Below are positions 21,301-34,347 of a stretch of DNA of 64,000 nucleotides, in pieces. The notes under the pieces were generated by a model. It did no database searches, had not been told where the DNA came from, and saw nothing but the letters and a program-made list of their open reading frames with translations. This DNA is from Scortum barcoo (taxonomy: Eukaryota > Chordata > Actinopteri > Centrarchiformes > Terapontidae). The position numbers and the translations under genes are program-made. The stretch lies in contig CM041546.1 of the NCBI GenBank assembly GCA_023238725.1, positions 7,274,483 to 7,338,482 on the forward strand, written 5' to 3'. Positions within the stretch are counted from its first letter, which is position 1, and each line of letters opens with the position of its first letter.

Positions 21301-24300
21301 ATGAGCGAGAGTTGCATCCTCTCTCATCATCATTCACACCGCCACCAGGACGCCCCTCCACAGCTGTCAGGATGAGGTGGAGAATATTCCACTTTAAAAT
21401 CTGAAGTGCCTCCTCTTATTCTTCCTCCGCTGCTTGGAGATGTGGCCTATGTTTGTGTGTGTGTGTGTGTATTTCTGGTTCAGAGCCCTGCTGCCAAAAG
21501 GACATGTCCAAGATGTGCCTTTGGGCCCCAGTGACTGGCCTCTATCAGGCCTCTATCATCGCCTCCCTGCAGTGGTTCTGCAGGTCAAGAGGTTTTAGCC
21601 TGAGGGGCATCGCTTTTCAGCATCTGAGTCGCCTCAGTCTGACTCACTGAACTTTTAAGAGTGTATGTTATAGATAGAAAAATGCTACTCGTGTCAAGTA
21701 CTATTTTTTGTATTATATCGTTTTACTTTCATGGATAAAAACACAATAAAATGTTCTAAAAATGCTCTTAACGGCCTCTAAAAGCTCATAAAATTTGATT
21801 TTTTTCTTCTTTACTTAAATGTGTCTATGTTCATTCTCAACCAGTTGAATGGGAGATGAATTGTCTTGTTTCTCTTCTTGTTTCTAAAATAAGAGTTTAC
21901 TTGATCACCTCACTATCCTCACCGGTAGTTGTGGTCCCGCAAAAACAAAGAGCCAAGGATTCTAATCTCAGACCCTCTTAAGGTCAAGGAGGTCTAATCG
22001 TGGGTCATCACGACACACTTCAACTCTGTCAGACAACTTAGACTCGGTTAAGTTCCCCATAAGATAACTGAGATTCTGTTGGCAGGTGTCTGAGTTGTTT
22101 GCTGTTTATAATGAGGCTGTGGTGTGACTTTTATGTATAGACTATAATAATAGCCTATAGCACAATACCAGCATCTTCCAAGTTCAGTAATTATGTCACA
22201 TTACGATAGTAGATCAGAAAACTGAGGATATTCAGGCTGCTTGATCCAACATAATTGAGGACACCTACATCCAATATTACTTAGTTTAAGATGTTTCATT
22301 ATATGGACTGTTTCATTAGGGGATTTGATGATGCACACTTGATATTTCTAATGAGGGAAACACCCACCAACAGGTAATCAAAGGTCAAAAACATAACCAA
22401 ATGTCACATCTTGTTACTTGTGGATCAGATGTACGTCTACTATAGCAACGCCACAGCATCTTGTAATCATAAAGTGTTTGTTGCGATTACACTATAGAGC
22501 AGCATCTGTAAAATCTACCATTGTGTAAGCCAGCTGCACTTCGGTAAGATGTGAGATGAAAGATGAAAAAAAAAACCCAAAGAAAATGAGTTGGACATTG
22601 TTTTTTTTTCATCTACAGTACTGCTAAAGCCATGTAGAAGTAATTGCTAAAGGTCAAAAGCGACTGTGTTTTACCAACACATTTGTGTTTATCATTCAGG
22701 ACAGATCAATACAATATTGTTGTTTTAAAGAACAAAAGCCAGGGGAGACTTAACACTGACCTTTGCTTCCATTTCCCATTGTGTTCAGGAGGTCCAACAA
22801 AACATACAAATGAGGCCCTCAGGTTTCTCTGGAAATAAAAGCTTTCTTAAAGTGCTGATCGGGTGTTTAACTGTGGAACGTATTAGATACTTTTTCTGTA
22901 CAACAAATTTCCCTTAAAAAAACACATCAGGAGACCTTTTGTCCATTGTTCAAATGTTAAAAAAAGAAGAATTAAGAGCAACATGCAACTGGCAGAAATA
23001 GCTTTAGCTACTTGTTATTACCAAGTTTGCCCCTCTTTCCTTTACTGATACCGTTTAGACACTGGCCTCATGGTGTCATCTGCAACCTTGCCCCCTGGAA
23101 ATTCAGTTTATAGACTACTAATTTATAACAACAAATATATTTTAGGTAAAAACACAATGGTGATTGGATTATGTGTTTTCTAATCAACATACTCAGCGAA
23201 CATAACATAACATAACATAAATAAGTATTGCCAGGTTGTAACATGATGGTACTGAAAGCATCAGCTAAATGTGCACTGGCAACTTGTTTAATTTGTTGCC
23301 CCATAACACCCGCTCATAGGAACTAAAGTAATTTTTTTTAAGGTTATGTTTAGATCACCCTCAGTTAAAACAACAATAACTGGGTTTTTGGCTGTTTGGG
23401 GGCATCAAAAAAATGTTATGAACAATACTCTGTCAATCGTCACCTTTTGAGTTGATATAGAAAAGTTGGTAAATAGTTAATAGCTTATAATAGCTTATTT
23501 AAGTTAACAGCTTATTTAAACATCCAGACACTTCTGAATGTTGCCATTTATTCAGAGTTATCTGATGAATCTAAATCTGATATTCACCCTATTTAAGCTC
23601 TGTTTTTGGTTTCTGCCAACTCCTGAGGGAAATATCTGGCTCTTTAGCTGCTAAATGCTCCACTATGTTCACCAGCTCATCTCCAGCTGTGTCTGTCTGG
23701 TCTGCTGTTTGTTGCTGAGTTGATAGTGCACAGTGGTTCTTCAGAGTTTGCAACGTCTAAATTTAGTACTTCCTTAAAAAAAACAATGTGCCAAGAAGAA
23801 TAATCCAGGCAACAATTACGTTTCCTTACGAAATGTAATGTGTGAGAGAGCATCTGTAAAAACGGTTGCATCTGCTACAAAACCCAAAATCAACATGATG
23901 TAACTTAATTATACAAAAACCACCAAGTCAAACATAGCGATGCTGCAATATGAGGCCTGTTTTCTAGTTAGGAAGTGCACAGTGCTGCAGACTGTTGCTA
24001 TTTCCCATCAGCCATAACGGGCTTGTTCAGCTGCACGGTTGCTGATAATCATTTTTGGTGCTTGTCTGATCGTGTGCTTTGATGCAAATGAGTTTGCTCA
24101 GTGGTGGCAGCGGTTTAACAGTTTGCTCTTGTGTAAATTGAAATTAAATTCATCCAACTTTTATGTTTCAGCATGACTATTCTAGTAAATCACACAACTG
24201 TAAACTCCCCTTGATCACTGGCTACAGTGTGGGTATGTGCAGCATGGCACTGTACTTTTTAATTGTTGGCCCATGTATGAACAGCTGTCAATAGTCCAGT

Positions 24301-26740
24301 ACAGCCCAGTATCTTAGGAGTTACATTTATATTGGATGACTCTGGACCTCCTCAATTTATGTCCACTACCACGTCCATTGGTGTTGAGGTGGTGGTGCCA
24401 TCTTTCATGCTTGAAATTCGAGTTCACGCCCTGTCACAGACCTGCATGTTCACTGTTTCAGCAGCTCTCAACATGTTCCCAAACCTTAACCATACCACCG
24501 TTAATATGTGCAGATACCACAGACATCTGGAACCACTGACCAAAAACCACTGACACTGAACACAACTGAGAGTTTTGCCAAATCACGCATTTCACATTTT
24601 AATTCTCCTCATGCTTTAATGTCTAACAATGGGGAGTCTTGTTAGACTGTTTGCCAATTAGTTTTTCAGTAAATCATCTGTGTTTTGTTTTTTTTTTATC
24701 TGTCTTGTTTGCTTGTGAAGGTTTTCCCTTTTAAGTGCTGCCGTGACCTTTCAAGTCTCATTATAGGGAAAAGTTTTTGCATTGGCACTTCCATTATCTG
24801 AAAATGGCGTCATCCCACTCAGTGTAATGCAGAAATCATTGTTTTCAGTGAGGGATGTTAACAGTCCTATGAAGGCTATGGGTACAACCAAATCAGTATA
24901 AACTATATTAAATAAATACAAGATGAGGATGTTGTTAGGTTCAATTTCCTTTGCAGTAAGATTTAACCATTCATCCTTGTCTTTGCAGACATGAAGTACA
25001 CACGTCACCGGCAGAGAGTGCAAAGTGTTGCAAAACATCATTGTACATATTAGAGAAACCAGGTATTTGTTTGAATGTATGTGGTTTACAAGTTAAAGAT
25101 GGCAAAGACTGTTTTCTGTACCACGATCATGAACACAAGAGTAGTTTTGTGGTCACACATGAAAACTACTTGTTCGTCTTGCGCTACCTGCAATGAAAAC
25201 ATTCACATTTTTTTAGTTCAAATTCGAGAATCTACCATGGATTGATTTTATTGAACAGGAATTCATACAGAAAGTATATAAAATGTGTGGTACACCTTAA
25301 GATGTTCTGCAGCAGCGAGAGTGAAGGCAGAGAGGATCCAAAATAGAACCTCTAACAAGTCCCACAGAGAGAGGAAAAGAGACACCTTTGTGGGCCCATT
25401 GCTCCTGGGCTACAACATGTAGTGTGACGACTCAGTAACTCCAACAGGTCGACTTTAGACTATTTGGAGAGTTTTGAGAGACAGCCTGGCCAACTGTGAG
25501 GATGTGCTCTGACGCGCTAGGTGATTCTCCGTCTGCCATGCGTCTCAATCAAGCCTAATGTCCGCTTCCCGGCTTCTCTCTCTTTACCCTTCTCTCCCCT
25601 TTCCTCTCAGTTTTTTTTTCTCCAACCACTACTCTCCTCAGGTGTAAGAAGGGGCATTCATTTTCCCTCTAAATTATGATGAGTCAGCCAAGCGATGTGC
25701 TTTTCCACCTTTTTCAGAAATAACTGTTTGACTCAACCTACAAGCTGTACTTTCTCTTGACAGTCCGGAGGGAGAAGGGGGAGACAGCTTCTTTGTTCAC
25801 AAGCTTGTAGCTGCACTGGACTGGTTGTGACTGAGTTTACAGTGTCCACAGGCTGTCAGGCTAACTGGGACTTTACGACGAACAAGGCTCTTGGTTTGCC
25901 ATTCGGTGGGATGTTTTGCAAGCGTTCCCAATTTTTATTTTTCTACCCTAGATTTTGACATCTGACATCCATATGAATATTGCAAACAAAAAGATCTGTG
26001 ACAGACACTTATTTAAGGATTTCTACGTTGAAGACCTTCTGTATATATGTCAGTGTCATTGTTTGTCTTGGCACATAAAAATCCTAAATGTTTTGTGACT
26101 GTTAGTCAAGTGCTAACTGATATTAATGATCAAGGTCAAAGTTAGTTATGACCATTGTGTTTTTTTTCTCTCTGTGTTCTTCTTCTCCACACCAACACAC
26201 ACACACGCATCATATAGTTCATTTGGGAAAATGCAAATAAAAGTATATTTGGGCCTATATATTCCTGTTAAGTAACATATATCACAGTGGAGAAGTCATA
26301 ACATTTTTTTAATTTGTTATATGCGGAATAATTGTTCACAAATTTAAATTATGCCACTACAGCAAAACAACCCTACAATCATTATGTATATTCAGAGAAC
26401 AACATTTTTTCTCTTTAAAAATGGAACAAATATTTTTTGTTTCATTTAGGTGATTTGAGAGACTTTATACATTTAACATTTAGACTTTTAGTAGCAACTG
26501 AATCACTCAGAAAAGTGTCAGTATATTGAGAGCGTCTGGAAAAAAAAATCTTGCTTAAAGATGTAAGTTTTTTTTCAGAAGTGAAGAGGAGAATGAGTTG
26601 CTTTCATAATTAGTCAGCAGGAAATTCCATAAATGTGTATAATTTTCTAATGGTTTTATTTGACATTAAGTCCTGGTTTTTCAGTAAGCCCATGATATGA
26701 AGCAAAAGAAAAAAAATCTGTAAAACTTAAGTAAGGAGCC
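21300..26740. other. Intergenic DNA, no gene recognised
   Basis: Mostly AT-rich non-coding sequence. It holds a four-copy ATAAC pentanucleotide near 23195, an AGGTCA-type DR3-like pair at 21981-21995 and a TCAAGGTCA nuclear receptor half-site at 26130-26138. ORFs are short and without recognisable domains. Confidence 0.6.
21454..21470. repeat. (TG)n tract
   Basis: Short GT repeat. Confidence 0.9.
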
Positions 26741-27032
26741 CACTGCGGAAGTCAGTTATTCCCTGGTCTGGTCGAGGGGTGCTGAGGTTCGTCCCTGCAT
26801 AAGCAGCATGTGGGACTGGTACAGTGGCTGCGGCTGACTGACCTGCCTGCTCATTAAGGCACTAGCGAGCCCATTTGGCCTGCTCCTGTAATGGGAGCCT
26901 GTACTGTGTCAGAAACACTTATTTGCTCCACAGCCATCACAGAACATTAACATTCACGACAGCCCGTCACATGAGGGAGGGTTGGGAGGGGGGGGGGGTG
27001 TCTGAGAGGGTTTGCTCACTACCCCAGCCCAG

Positions 27033-27033
<1 letters not shown>

Positions 27034-27070
<37 letters not shown>
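27034..27070. repeat. (CA)n tract
   Basis: About 18 CA units. Confidence 0.97.
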
Positions 27071-27072
<2 letters not shown>

Positions 27073-27280
27073 GGCCTTCAGGCATGTCACGTGCACGCAG
27101 TAGATCTGCATTTCATACATGCACATATACACATACATAACACACCTAACGACACACTTACACTTGCAGCGTATGCAGGCTCTTAGATAGATAATACGTA
27201 TGAACTCTTGCATGCGTGCACGCACACACATGCACTTACACATTTTCATTCTCTTAACACACTCTTTCGGAGATCACATG

Positions 27281-27311
<31 letters not shown>
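27281..27311. repeat. (CT)n(CA)n compound tract
   Basis: CT units followed by CA units. Confidence 0.93.
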
Positions 27312-27559
27312 TGCGCTTCAAAACCCTACGTTCTCTCACACACTCTAGGAAACATGCAATCAGCCCTCTAAGTAAAGGTCACATTTGCAATGCAGGTGAC
27401 TCAAGCAGAAGGCAGCAGGTAATTGGCTGACGGGACGGGGAGCGCTAATACCTCGTCTCTGAAAGATAATGTGATGGATGGGAAATGCTTGGCATTGGGG
27501 TAATTAGATGTGTTTGGAGGAGACTAGACCAGGCCAGGGCCTCCACTTACGGTGAGTGG

Positions 27560-28885
27560 AAGTAAAGAGGGAGGGAGGGAGGGCAGGGGGGGGAGTCAAC
27601 GAGGGAGTGGTAAGGTTGAGGAGCAAGGGTCACGCAAGGCCTCTAAATTTAAGAGATCAGGAGATACAGGCAGAAATAGAGAGAGGAAGATAAGAAAGCT
27701 TTAACATCATCCAAGTTTAAAGAGAGTGAAATATAGAAGAACACTTGATATTATTGACTTGATATTCAAACGCTACCTCACCTTGGAAGCATGGACCAGC
27801 TGGAGAGATGAAATGAAGCTCCACGCAGGGCACAGTTTAACATGTTGCCCAACAGATCAAACAAGTGTTGCAATGGCTTCTCTGACCTAGTTAATACTCA
27901 ACTATGGCTGCTGCAGGGAAATAAAATAAAACAACTGTGTAAGAATAAAGCAGAGATTTTACTTTTTGCATTTATTACTTAGCTTGTCACATGCAAAAGC
28001 TTGAAATTTTAGAAGGCAGAAAGGTTGCATGACGTTTAATGTTTTATAAATGCATACATATCAATGTTACAGTAGGAAAAAAATCTTGCTTGGTGAAATG
28101 GAAAGCTTGAATACTGTTGGAAAAAAATTTATTTTACAGTAGTTGCAATTATCTGTGAAAATGGTAAAAAAGCACACTTACTGGAAGAACAGAAAGAGCG
28201 CGAGAGAAAGGAGGGAAAAGATGAGTGCAAAGCGTTCTAATTGAAGTGGGCCAGCTGTGGTGGGGTGAAACCCTTTAAGACACATGCATTATTTACATAG
28301 TGTGTGTAGCTGTGTAGGCCTGTGTCTGTGTGAGACACCCTGTCTGCATCGCACCTCCTTTGGCGAAGGAATATATTCTATCATGGGGCATCCAAGTGGA
28401 CCCAAAGACTCAGTCATTGTCCATATAGACTATATACACAGTCAGAAAGCAACTATGGCTGAAATTACAAGTATTCTGATACCTTAACTGGGAGCTGCAT
28501 CAGTTAAGAGATGCAAAAAGAGACTAAATGAGAAAGGTTAAGTCTGGCATTTGAAGGGAGTTACTGTCACTGTTACTGTCACATAAAAAGAAATGAATGT
28601 CAGTTATAATTCATTGTATTCAAATCCATTTTTCACATAGGCTATTATAAAGCTATAGGGACTAACAAAGTGCTAATACTTAAAAAAATATCTTCCGGTA
28701 TCAACACTTAAATGAAAAAAGAAAAAAAAAGTATATATATATATATATGTAAGTATATATATATAATATATTGAAATATATATATATAGAAAAATAGACT
28801 CATAGGACAAATTACAATTACATTCAGAAGTCAGTAATGTAAAGTAATCTTCTGTAATTTCCTTCATCCTCTCCTCCTCTCCTGT
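27560..28885. other. Intergenic DNA, no gene recognised
   Basis: Purine-rich (GGGA) sequence near 27568-27590, then AT-rich non-coding DNA with an imperfect AT tract at about 28730-28795. No coding or regulatory cluster recognised. Confidence 0.55.
28730..28795. repeat. Imperfect (AT)n tract
   Basis: Interrupted AT repeat with several short pure runs. Confidence 0.9.
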
Positions 28886-28889
28886 CCTC

Positions 28890-29420
28890 TCCCCCGGCAG
28901 GTTATTGCTGCTGTGTGCAAATAAGATTAGTAGGTTGTATTTTCTCAGGTCTCTGCATTAAAACAGTAAGCCTGGCTGTGTATATAATTAGAGAGAGATT
29001 ATAGCAAGGCCACTGCCAGCGACCATGGCCGGCTGACATTTTGTGTGTGAAGCGAGTGTGAGCTTCGGCTGTGCTTGTTGTGCAGCCCCCCGCCTAATCT
29101 CTGTGTAATTAATTGTGATCCTGTGTGTGTGTGTGTGTGTGTGAGTGTGTGTACAGGACCACAGGTGATGTTTGAAGTGTAGCAGTGCCAGGACCTCGGG
29201 AACCAAAGTGCTGACAGTGTGCTGTCTCTGAAAATGTGGGAAATGTAAAGTAAAGTTGCATGTGGGCCGCGACTCACAACCGAATAAAGGCTGCAAAATG
29301 AACGATATAAACACACAATGCGGTTTAAATGAAGGGGCTTATTAGGGGTCCCTTTGCGTGATAGAAACGTGTTCACTTGCTTGTCAGGGCTCGCCCTTTG
29401 TTACTCTAGGCTTCAACTCA
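28890..29420. promoter_or_regulatory. Candidate conserved non-coding elements (two blocks)
   Basis: Block 28890-29118 has TGCAAATAAGATTAG, ATATAATTAG and GTAATTAATTG cores. Block 29265-29420 has CCGAATAAAGG, GCTTATTAGGGG and CCTTTGTTA (SOX/TCF-like). A TG microsatellite separates them. Both differ in texture from the AT-rich DNA on either side. Confidence 0.35.
29123..29153. repeat. (TG)n tract
   Basis: GT repeat between two candidate regulatory blocks. Confidence 0.93.
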
Positions 29421-29424
29421 CAGT

Positions 29425-31344
29425 GTAAACATGCACCCCTGTGAACTTGGCAGATGTCTATAGCCAGTATCTATCCTCCCGATGGCCCGGCTGTTTGCCT
29501 TTGATGCCATCGATATCCTGTTTATTCAGTCTGCATAGGAATAATCACTTCAGTAAATGTGTGCTATTTTGCAGGATTTATAGGTTTGTAGGTGTGTTAA
29601 GTGTTTTCAGACACACCGACTAGTGGGATGTTTCACATTTTGAACCATATTACCACACTTGAGTTTCAGGAATGTTGGAAATATAGAGAGAGAATTAAAA
29701 GATGAAATAGAAAAGAGTGTTAATTTCACATTACAACAATACAACAATATTTCTTTACTTATTTTTTTTGTCCTCAAATTTCACTGTCTTCACCTCACTG
29801 TACATATTCCCATTATCATTTAATGGAATTTAAGAGTCAATTACATGTTGACTATATACAGTAGTTGCAGTAATAAGATTTGATATTGGTGCAAGTGACT
29901 GGACATAAACCAACTCAATGGCAAAAATAAGTTTGGAATTTTTTATTTGATTTTATTTATTTGTGTGTGTTCTGAAAACCTATAGGCCATATCCAGGCTC
30001 AATCCATAGTATATCTTCAGGTATGTATGATTTTTTAGCAAAACACCAATGCACCCAAGAAGAATTTGAAAAGTTAAAATCCTTTTATTTTAATCTTTTT
30101 TTTCCCCATCAAACACTCTGCAATGTCACCAACAGCAAAAATACTGAGATAATGCTTCTCTCTTCCCCCTTGTTTTCCACCTCCTCCACATCACTCCATG
30201 TTGCCTGAAAGTTACTAAATAATAGAAGAATTATGGGTATTTTATTCAGCCATTTTTCACGCACAGTTTCACACAAATTTGCGCTCAGAGCGCTTTTCTA
30301 ACTGACTGAAGAATCGTAACTGTGGTCTGCTGCTGCCGCCTCTAATAGACGCCTAACAGCTCCCCACTCTCACCTCTCGCAATTAGTTTTCATTGAATGC
30401 TATTGATTTTCACCTCCTTTCAATTACATACACAAAAGTCAACCACATAGATGTTTGTAGTCATTAGGAGCTACTCTTTGTGTCTTCTCCAATACTAATT
30501 ATGTCTGGCTGCTGGTGTGTGTTATCCTCCCTGGATGAAGGAAAAAAATAAAAACTCCAAGAGGCAAAAAAAAAAAAAATAATAGAATCACTACATGCAC
30601 CAGTGGACATCTGGGGTCCTGTCGCGTGTGTGTATGTGTGTGTGTGTTGTGAGTGAGTGTCTGAGCGCATGGCGGTCCTACCACCATGAAGCCTATGGAG
30701 AATACACCTAATAAAATAAATATGACTTGGATAAAGAAAAAAAAAAGTGTTTGTCCCCTGGCACGTCGCTCGCAGAGTGTGTAATGTATTGTGTTTTCTA
30801 TGTGACCTGGCATTTCTCCTGCATTGTTAAAGGAATGTTCCCAGAAATGTCTTTGTTGTATTTAATTTTAAGTAAATCCGGACAATAAATGGCTATTTCC
30901 CTTGAACAGAGTTGAGGATTTATATTGATTTATTCTGAAGATGAAGCTTACAGGAAAGGAAAGGTGAAGGAAAAGAAGAGAAAGGAAATCATTTGGACAC
31001 TAGCAGAGAATGCTTTATTTTTATTATAGGCCTTTAATTACACCAATATGTTACTATAAGAAATTTAAAATATTACCTTACATGCATTAATTTGCAATAT
31101 TGTCTTAACTGTACTTTGAATCTTTCATGTTCCCCTCTCCCATATGAGTGGAGCGAAAATGTTGCAGAGAGTAAAAGGTTGCACAGGTCTCTGTGTTTGA
31201 ACTAACATCTGTCCTATATTTACACATCCTCTAAACAGGAATGCCATGCATATGTACAGAACAGATTTGGCCAGCATCTCTGAGTTGAATCATTATGCCC
31301 TTTCCTCTGCATGGCAGCAGTTCAATGATAGCTCCGAATGTTAC
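29425..31344. other. Intergenic DNA; a possible regulatory patch at about 30280-30500
   Basis: No gene recognised. The patch at 30280-30500 carries CTGTGGTCTG (RUNX-like), GCAATTAGTTTTC and ATTAGGAG in unique sequence; the remainder is AT-rich with A-runs. Confidence 0.5.
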
Positions 31345-31770
31345 GTGATGCAGGGTTGGACGCGAACGCAAGACAGCAAAGGGGGCAGAGCTGATGCAGG
31401 TGAAGGTGGTTTTATTAGTAATGTAGGCTTATTAGAAGGATCAGGCGGGCAGAACAGGTAGGGTCAGGAACATGGGAACATCCAGGGAGACATGGGGAAA
31501 AACTTCAGGGACAAATTCAGGAATAGAGTTCATAAAAACACGAGGACAAAACACAGATGAAATGACCAGGAACAAAGGAAGGAGACTGATATGTAGTGTG
31601 GCTGATGGGAAAGTGCATAACTAAACTACAGAACAGACAAAGACAAGACTTGAGCAGGGACAAGGACACAATAAAAGAGAGACGAACAGGGTCACAGAGG
31701 ACACATGGAGAGGGAAATACGAGGAAATACCAGGGAGATGACTGGTGGCCGACCCAGGACCGTGACACTG
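31345..31770. repeat. Probable degenerate teleost interspersed repeat, purine-rich
   Basis: A long purine-rich stretch made of AGGAACA / GGGAGACA / AAAACACAGA-like phrases, opened by GGTTTTATTAG near 31410 and closed by GACCGTGACA near 31757. From memory this style is frequent in fish genomes, with ends in GTGACA. I cannot name the family or see terminal duplications. Confidence 0.45.
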
Positions 31771-33141
31771 AACTGTGAGAGGGAAATGGTTAATTAAAAA
31801 ATGCATAAAAATGTAGAAATATGCTCTGGAATCAACATTTTCCAGATGTTTTGTCTTGTAAAACACTTTAAAAATTGTGTTATGTAAAGGCATATCAGCT
31901 TTTAAACTGTAAAATTGTAATGTAATGGAAGTGCTGCAATCAATTGATTCACTCGCAGGGGTGGATTTAACTTACTTTCAACTTACAACTTAAACATCCA
32001 AGTGCACAAATGTGACATTGACCAATAATAAAATTTCTTGACGGTGCTGACCTTTGAGGGACGGGAGACCCAGAGTCCAAAATGATGGAGGCTATTGGAG
32101 CTTATTAGCTGTGCTGCAACATCTGCTATCACAACAGTGCCTCAAATATACAATTTTCTGCTGGAATTATGTTTAACAGGTGGATGTTATCTTATATTCC
32201 AAGAAAAAGACAATTGTATATTTACAACAGCAGATGTTAGCAGATGCTGTTCTTTTTGGAGACTGCTGCATTATTATGGCTTGTCAACTCTGTTTATAGA
32301 CGTGTCTCTTACGGTTTGTGTGCGATACTAGTGATTCATCCCAACTTAACCCAAAGCATTTCTCGAGGCCTGTTTAGTGTCTTTTGCTGCCACGGAGGAA
32401 AATTTATGACGAGTGAAAACAGGTCATAAACCTCCCCCGACGTCTTTCGAGCTGTCACAGATGATGAGGAGCTAAAAAAAAGGCTAAACGAAGACGGTGT
32501 GAAAAATACAAATTGCCTGAGAATGACAGGGGGGTTTGCAAGTGTGTGATGGATAGACAAGCTACACAAATATGGGATTTTAGTTCTGCTTTAATGGTGT
32601 TATTTCACTTTTATCAGAGAAGTCTTCAAAGATGAGAACTCTCTTCTCTTTGGATTAATGGTGTCTCAGGGAAACTTTCCTGACAGGTGTTTTATCCTCA
32701 GAAAGACTTTTTTATGGTTTTGTCTTCTTATTTTAGCATATTCTGACAAATACGGCATTCAAACTCCTCTGTTGGAGTGTAAACTGCTCCACAAAAGAGG
32801 AATAATTTGTTGACTCTTAGGAAACAGGAGTTGCTTGTACAAAATTTTGTGGACTTATTGTGCCATTAGCAACAAACTGACAACTTTGTTCATTCACAGC
32901 AGACTCGCTTGCTCAGAGAGCTTTTTTTCCCCCTCTAACTTAAGTAAATTCTTACTGAATGAGATGACGCACAATCCTGAGAACAAAAGTAAGCACATGG
33001 GACGGTACAGGGAAAATAGAATGACACTTGTAGATCTATCGTGATCAATCTATGCAAGCATATTCCCGTCTGGCGAGCATGTTAGTGTTTAGCTCACCAG
33101 CGACAGCAGTTCACCGACTTGTCCTCGGTGTGGTCCCTGCT
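31771..33141. other. Intergenic DNA, no gene recognised
   Basis: Non-coding. It contains the imperfect hairpin at 32118-32238, listed separately. Other ORFs are short and without family signature. Confidence 0.55.
32118..32238. repeat. Imperfect inverted repeat / hairpin, about 120 nt
   Basis: AACATCTGCT (32118-32127) pairs perfectly with AGCAGATGTT (32229-32238). Inside it, 32144-32159 pairs with 32208-32223 at 15 of 16 positions, and a further 6-bp stem (TGGAAT with ATTCCA) closes the loop. The stems are separated by unequal internal loops. It could be a decayed MITE or a structured RNA; the bulges argue against a clean microRNA precursor. Confidence 0.45.
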
Positions 33142-33324
33142 TCACCAAACCTCGTAGGCCTCTTCGACATCCATATGAAATTCGCCAAGACACTCTTTGA
33201 CTGTGCTTTTCAACAGCGTTATGTCCTTGTATTCCATCAGCATGATGTCCTCGTTGTTTGGACCGCGTAAATTGAAATCGTGTTTATGGCGGTCGTGACG
33301 CCAGATGCAATAGGCTGCAAGCAA
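33142..33324 (-). pseudogene. Exon-like minus-strand reading frame, unidentified
   Basis: On the minus strand, TTTGCTTGCAG at about 33315-33325 looks like a splice acceptor. The next 169 nt (33314-33146) stay open and read as plausible protein: YCIWRHDRHKHDFNLRGPNN, then EDIMLMEYKD and LGEFHMDVEEAYE. A GTGAAG donor-like site falls at 33145-33140, with an in-frame TGA just after. In another frame the sequence past that point reads QGPHRGQVGELLSLVS before a stop, as if a frameshift had occurred. I do not recognise the protein. It may be a TE-derived fragment, a decayed exon or chance. Confidence 0.3.
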
Positions 33325-34044
33325 ACATTCAAGATTACTTCATCATTTCAGTAAGTGCAACATTCTTGTCTTAGTACCCGCTGTACTTAATGCCAAGTAA
33401 CTGCAGCATATTGAAGGATTGCCACCATCAATAATACATATCACCACACGCTAAGCTTTATTTGTCCTTTTTTTCCCACACACTTTGACTTGAGCACTTT
33501 GTTATCACCAAAGGTTAACATTTAGTAAGTTTTCCCTTTGACAGCTAATTAGAAAAGCTTGTTTGACAGGTGCACGGCTGTGTCTCAGGTACAGGTCTAA
33601 TACATCAACTTTAAAAGGGGGGTTTCATGAGAAAACTCTTATCCTTTGGATCAAAGTCAGAGAAATCCTCTAATTATGATGAGGTTCAGACTGGGTGTCT
33701 CACTCTCTCTTTTCCTCCTGCTCCCTTGATCTCTCCGCCGTTGACTCTGCCATCTATCACAAAGTGTTCCTTTGATAATTACATGCCAAAATGACTTAAA
33801 ACTCCCCCACTGGGCGTAAGGCATTACAGCCTGAATGACATGCCAACTCACCTTAAGGACTTTTTAACAAGGTAAGTCGGGAGTACGCCGCGCAGTCACT
33901 CACTCTTTTGCACAATCATTCGGCAACACCTAATTACAGTCTTTCATAATCCTCCGACTCGTTATTTTGACTAAACAAGTTCACAGTGAAAGCCACTGTG
34001 GCAGTCTGCCATCTCTCTCTTTCTCCCTCCCTCTCTTCCTCTCC

Positions 34045-34067
34045 GTGTGTGTGTGTGTGTGTGTGTG
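34045..34067. repeat. (TG)n tract
   Basis: Pure GT repeat after a CT-rich stretch. Confidence 0.95.
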
Positions 34068-34306
34068 AGTGGAAACATGCAGGCAGAAAGTAAGGTGGAG
34101 ACAGTCTGCCACTCAGTGAAACAGATAATTAACTGATGTACAGTGGAGTGGAGATTTATTTATTTATTTTAACAGATTCAGTGGGCAAGGAGGATCCTGC
34201 CTTTGTGTTTGTCAGGCAATGGAAATGAGACTTCAGGAGAGAGGGGCAGAGAGGAAATAGAATGTTGATGGGCCAAATACCAAGCCACAACGTCTCTAGT
34301 GAGTTC

Positions 34307-34310
<4 letters not shown>

Positions 34311-34345
<35 letters not shown>
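34311..34345. repeat. (GT)n tract
   Basis: About 17 GT units. Confidence 0.97.

Positions 34346-34347
<2 letters not shown>

Larger units (their letters stand above)
26740..27560. promoter_or_regulatory. Candidate regulatory region around a CA repeat
   Basis: Unique blocks at about 26740-26890 and 27418-27540 flank long CA/CT microsatellites. The second contains AGCGCTAAT, AAGATAATGTG and GGGGTAATTAGATG, i.e. GATA and homeodomain cores. Motif-level support only. Confidence 0.28.
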
